A stretch of DNA of 45,876 nt, taken from an uncultured Clostridia bacterium. GTDB lineage: Bacteria; Bacillota; Clostridia; TANB77; CAG-465. Below the pieces are notes generated by a model. It had not been told where the DNA came from. It saw only the letters and a program-made list of their open reading frames with translations, and made no database searches. This document shows positions 42,417 to 45,876 of this stretch, in pieces (position 1 is the first letter of the stretch; the number at the start of each line of letters is the position of its first letter). The stretch is taken from positions 1-45,876 of the forward strand of contig CALWOE010000002.1 of NCBI GenBank assembly GCA_944383035.1, written 5' to 3'. A program made the translations under genes and the position numbers.

Positions 42417-43832
42417 TTACTTACCCCTTTTTCTAATTTGTTCTTTTTGTTTTAAAGTCATTTTCTCCATAGCATAACTTAACATAATACTTGGTAGTTT
42501 TTTTATCTTGCTATTTTTTAATAAAAAGTTATATACTACTTCATTATCTTTTTTGTATAATTCTCTTAAAACCCATCCAGTAGCTTTTTGATATAAATGA
42601 TAATTTTCGTATAACACTTTATCTAAGACAAATAAAACTATATCTTCTCTTTTTTTGCGAGATAGTGGTAACATTGATACAATTCCAATTCTTTTTATCC
42701 AAACAATATCACTATTTAAATAAAACATTACATGTTTTTTAATTTTTTCATCATCTAAGCACAAATAATATTTTCCAATTATATTTGACCCAACTTCATC
42801 TGTAAGATCCCAATTATCTATATATTTAATATTTTTATTTATAAAATTTACTGCTTCTTCTAATGAATTTATATCTTTTGATAATAAATATTTTTTACAA
42901 TAATTAGAAATACAAAATATTGCAAATCTTCTGTATTCGTGATAAGAAGATGAAATAAAATAATTTAAAATATCAAAATTTGTATATTTATATATCTTAT
43001 TTGAAAGTTTTCTTGTCTTAGGTACTTTTATACCAAGCAAAACATCATTAGCTTTAGATAGTGAAAGTAATTTTCTATCAAATTCTACATTACTATCTTT
43101 TGGAAGATCTTCATTTAACTTTATTAAATTATACAAAAATAATCTATTAAATATACTATCTTCTCTAGAACTAATCTTTGATATGTCACTTCCTATTACC
43201 ATACTATCTATTTTAGTCCTATATATTTTCTCTAAATTTTTATAATTTATACCACCATCTACTTGTATTATTTTTTCTTTATATATCTTTTGTGCAAATT
43301 TTATTTTTTCATTTGTATATTCTATATATTTTTGACCACCAAGTCCTGGTTCAACACTCATTAAAAGTATTTTATCAAAATATTTTTCATATGCTTTTAA
43401 TACACCAACATCTGTGTTTGGTTTTATACTTACACCAATAGTCAAATCAAAATCTTTATTTTTTAAATCTTGTTTTTTATCATATAAATATTTAAGTGTT
43501 TCTTCAAAATTGTCTATTTCATAGTGAATAGTTATACTATTTGCTCCATAATCTAATGCTTTTTTTATATATTTATCTTCTAGTGGATATTTAACCATTA
43601 AATGAACATCTGCATATAAATTATGTTTTTTGGCAATTTTAATATCTTCAATATCAACACCAATATTTTTAACAAATTTATTATCCATTACATCATAGTG
43701 TATTATAACATCAAAAAAATCTATACTACTTAGCTTTATATTATTAATTTTTTTACTAACTTTAGAAATTACATCTATAAAATCGCTTTTATTTTTTGAA
43801 TCTAGTATAGATATAGCAATATTTTTATTCAT
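42417..43832 (-). CDS. Ribulose-phosphate 3-epimerase fused to an AlkD-like DNA glycosylase
   Basis: One uninterrupted 471-residue frame holds two unrelated domains. Residues 1-220 are an Rpe TIM barrel: IIHYDVMDNKFVKN (His45, Asp47, Asp50), ADVHLMV (His77), IGVSIKPNT, LLMSVEPGLGGQKYI, QVDGGI (Asp192) and VIGSDI. Residues about 225-465 are an AlkD-like HEAT-repeat DNA alkylation repair domain: LLGIKVPKTRKLSNKI, YHEYRRFAIFCI, DNWDLTDEVGSNIIG (Trp341, Asp345), WIKRIGIVSML (Arg381) and YQKATGWVLRELYKK (Trp420), matching the known base-flipping residues. There is no Met between 211 and 369, so separate translation is unlikely. The Rpe part is diverged (VKN for VPN). First of rpe-alkD, mtnN, pfkA. 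Confidence 0.88.
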   Translation of the reverse strand: MNKNIAISILDSKNKSDFIDVISKVSKKINNIKLSSIDFFDVIIHYDVMDNKFVKNIGVDIEDIKIAKKHNLYADVHLMVKYPLEDKYIKKALDYGANSITIHYEIDNFEETLKYLYDKKQDLKNKDFDLTIGVSIKPNTDVGVLKAYEKYFDKILLMSVEPGLGGQKYIEYTNEKIKFAQKIYKEKIIQVDGGINYKNLEKIYRTKIDSMVIGSDISKISSREDSIFNRLFLYNLIKLNEDLPKDSNVEFDRKLLSLSKANDVLLGIKVPKTRKLSNKIYKYTNFDILNYFISSSYHEYRRFAIFCISNYCKKYLLSKDINSLEEAVNFINKNIKYIDNWDLTDEVGSNIIGKYYLCLDDEKIKKHVMFYLNSDIVWIKRIGIVSMLPLSRKKREDIVLFVLDKVLYENYHLYQKATGWVLRELYKKDNEVVYNFLLKNSKIKKLPSIMLSYAMEKMTLKQKEQIRKRGK

Positions 43833-43866
43833 AAAATTTACCTCATATAAATTTTACTACATAAAT

Positions 43867-43905
43867 AAAAATTATTCAATATATTGTTTTATACTGAATA
43901 ATTTT
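43867..43905 (-). terminator. Terminator of lepA-rsgA
   Basis: AAAATTATTCA pairs with TTGAATAATTTT, followed by T on the minus strand, 14 nt after the rsgA stop. Confidence 0.75.
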
Positions 43906-43918
43906 TGTGCTATATATT

Positions 43919-44833
43919 TTATTTATACTTTCTATCATCTATTTTTTTTAATTTATCATACAAATAAACATATCTTTCATATCTATTTTTATCAATATTG
44001 CTACATTTAACATTTCTTTTTACCAAACATACATCCTCATTTTCTATTACATGTGCACAATCGGAAAATTCACAATTATATTTTGAAAATTCAACATATG
44101 CATGTTTTAATTCTTTATATGGAATATCATATAATTCATAGCTTGAAAAACCTGGAGTATCTAATATATATGTATTATTTTCTAATTCAAATAAAGATAC
44201 TTTTTTTGTTGTATGTTTACCTCTTTTAGTTTTTCTTGCTATATCACCAATTTCTAGCTTTAATGTTTGTACATCGTTATTATTACTTTTATTTTTTAAT
44301 ATAATATTTGTAATACTTGATTTACCAACACCTGAATTGCCAGAAAAAGCTGATGTAGTACCTTCTATCTTTTTCAATAATAAATCTATATTCTCCTCTG
44401 TTTTTGAACTAGTATAAAAAACATCATAACCATTATTTTTATATACTTTGTTTATATATTCAATCTCTTTTTTAGAGTCTTCATCCAAAAGATCTAATTT
44501 ATTTACACAAATAATTGGATTTATATTTTTAAAATAACAAAGTACAAGCTGTTTATCAAGTAGCATATAATCAGGAGTTGGATTTTTAAGTGATAATACA
44601 ATTATTAAATTGTCAATGTTTGCTACTGGTGGTCTAATTAATTCATTTTTTCTTTTATCTATATTTACAATAATATTCTTATCATATTTTTTCTCGACTT
44701 GTACAATATCACCTATAAGTACACTATTTTTCTTTTTTACATTTCCACTTAAAAATGCTATTTTATGCTCATTTGTTTCTAAATCTTTTACAATAAATCT
44801 ATCAAAGAAATTTTCAGTTATTTTACATTTCAT
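43919..44833 (-). CDS. rsgA: Ribosome small subunit GTPase RsgA
   Basis: A circularly permuted GTPase that matures the 30S subunit. The OB fold is at the N-terminus. The G motifs come in permuted order: VNKLDLL (G4), then FSGNSGVGKSS (G1), then LDTPGFS (G3). The zinc knuckle is YNCEFSDCAHVIENEDVC. AGGTGA supports the ATG at 44833. It is 14 nt after lepA, in one operon with it. Confidence 0.95.
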   Translation of the reverse strand: MKCKITENFFDRFIVKDLETNEHKIAFLSGNVKKKNSVLIGDIVQVEKKYDKNIIVNIDKRKNELIRPPVANIDNLIIVLSLKNPTPDYMLLDKQLVLCYFKNINPIICVNKLDLLDEDSKKEIEYINKVYKNNGYDVFYTSSKTEENIDLLLKKIEGTTSAFSGNSGVGKSSITNIILKNKSNNNDVQTLKLEIGDIARKTKRGKHTTKKVSLFELENNTYILDTPGFSSYELYDIPYKELKHAYVEFSKYNCEFSDCAHVIENEDVCLVKRNVKCSNIDKNRYERYVYLYDKLKKIDDRKYK

Positions 44834-44847
44834 TAAATTCACCTGTA

Positions 44848-45876
44848 CTATTCATCTAACTTTAATACACTCATAAATGCATCTTGTGGAAGTTCTACAT
44901 TTCCAATTTGTCTCATTTTCTTTTTACCTTCTTTTTGTTTTTCAAGTAATTTTTTCTTTCTTGAAATATCCCCACCATAACATTTTGCAAGTACATCTTT
45001 TCTCATTGCTTTTACTGTTTCTCTTGCAATAACTTTTCCTCCAATTGCTGCTTGAATTGGTATTTCAAAAAGTTGCCTTGGTATTAATTCTTTTAATTTA
45101 GTAGCCATTTTTCTACCTCTAGTTTGAGCATTTTCTCTATTTACTATAAAAGATAGAGCATCAACAACTTGACCATTTAATAATATATCAAGTTTTACTA
45201 AATTAGATTTTTGATATTTCTCTACTTCATAATCAAAAGATGCATATCCTTTTGTTCTAGATTTTAAGCTGTTAAAGAAATCATATATTATTTCATTTAA
45301 TGGTAACATATATTCAAGTTCTACACGAGATGAATCTATATACTTCATGTTAACAAATTCACCACGTCTATTTTGACAAAGTTCCATTATATTGCCAACA
45401 TAATCTTTTGGAGTTATAATTTTAGTTCTTGCAATGGGTTCTTCCATATAATCTATTTCTTGTGGCTTTGGTAACTCAGATGGATTATATAAATCTAAAA
45501 CCTCACCATTTGTTTTATGAACTTTATATATTACAGATGGTGCAGTAGTTATTAAATTTAAATCATATTCTCTTTCTAATCTTTCCTGTATTATCTCCAT
45601 ATGTAATAAACCTAAGAAACCACATCTAAAACCATGACCTAATGCACTTGATGTTTCTAATTCATAATTTAGTGAAGCGTCATTTAATTTTAGTTTTTCT
45701 AAAGCTTCTTTAAGTTCACTATAATCTGTACCTTCTGCAGGGAATATTCCAGCATATACCATAGATTTTACTTCTTTAATCCAACGATCTTTAAAAAATA
45801 TTCTATCTTTGTAAAGCTCTAAACTTTTTTCTTTTTTTTCTATCTCTTTAATATTGTATTCTTTTTTATTTCCAGA
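44848..45876 (-). CDS. lepA: Elongation factor 4 (LepA), 5' part beyond the window
   Basis: Back-translocating GTPase acting on stalled ribosomes. The visible 342 residues include [41 protein letters not shown] and the LepA-specific C-terminus ([27 protein letters not shown]-like). The G domain lies off the right edge. The last 38 visible codons at the edge ([17 protein letters not shown], then [20 protein letters not shown]) are open but lack the usual domain II motifs GDVGY and RVGDT. Domain II therefore looks about 26 residues short. Confidence 0.9.
   Translation of the reverse strand, partial: SGNKKEYNIKEIEKKEKSLELYKDRIFFKDRWIKEVKSMVYAGIFPAEGTDYSELKEALEKLKLNDASLNYELETSSALGHGFRCGFLGLLHMEIIQERLEREYDLNLITTAPSVIYKVHKTNGEVLDLYNPSELPKPQEIDYMEEPIARTKIITPKDYVGNIMELCQNRRGEFVNMKYIDSSRVELEYMLPLNEIIYDFFNSLKSRTKGYASFDYEVEKYQKSNLVKLDILLNGQVVDALSFIVNRENAQTRGRKMATKLKELIPRQLFEIPIQAAIGGKVIARETVKAMRKDVLAKCYGGDISRKKKLLEKQKEGKKKMRQIGNVELPQDAFMSVLKLDE

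Overview
The window is very AT-rich, and almost every gene lies on the minus strand in short operons with strong AGGAGG-type ribosome binding sites. The gene content (hrcA-grpE-dnaK-dnaJ with a CIRCE operator, thrS behind a T-box, lexA with a Gram-positive SOS box, rpmF, rodA, and dipicolinate synthase dpaA/dpaB) points to a low-GC Firmicute, most likely an uncultured, spore-forming clostridial lineage. The organism call is inference; no rRNA is present.

Layout. 1-18 kb: three large envelope proteins with a shared pilin-like N-terminus (BspA-type LRR protein, DUF285 protein, and a 1,473-residue Ig/InlB-repeat protein). They alternate with housekeeping genes (dus, a peptidase S66/papain-like/rsmE operon, thrS), an AAA/DUF4143 ATPase behind three 32-bp-spaced repeats, and a frameshifted zinc peptidase. 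Two of the pilin-like genes share a leader containing a promoter, a His-Thr minigene made from a (GT)n microsatellite, and a terminator-like hairpin. 18-23 kb: heat-shock operon; the dnaJ C-terminus is cut by one in-frame stop. 23-24.3 kb: two related small proteins and a roughly 480-nt candidate noncoding RNA with its own promoter, terminator and tRNA-like 3' arm. 24.3-28 kb: dpaA-folD-phosphoesterase-UDPGP operon. 28-29.5 kb: Fur-family regulator plus a metal permease with a palindromic operator. 29.5-35.5 kb: FGE-like protein, HAD protein, prfB, rluA-type gene, rpmF, DUF1294, rodA. 35.6-39.8 kb: dpaB split in two. 39.9-45.9 kb: lexA, pfkA, mtnN, an rpe-alkD fusion, rsgA and a partial lepA.

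Main discovery. dpaB (spoVFB, dipicolinate synthase subunit B) is interrupted after codon 115 by a 3,635-bp element. The element encodes a large serine recombinase, a small protein, a second folD and a dpaA remnant. Its two ends carry 18-bp inverted arms (16/18 identical), each 5 nt from a small shared core that includes AA. This is the geometry of a serine-integrase attP split by integration. Joining the halves at the shared AAA codon restores an intact 195-residue DpaB in frame. dpaA and dpaB each have a sigma-K-like promoter with identical AC-N16-CATANNNTA spacing. Together this suggests a skin-like developmental DNA rearrangement that switches on spore dipicolinate synthesis by excision. 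The folD copy inside the element is identical to the chromosomal folD over about 640 bp but diverges at its 5' end, a sign of gene conversion.
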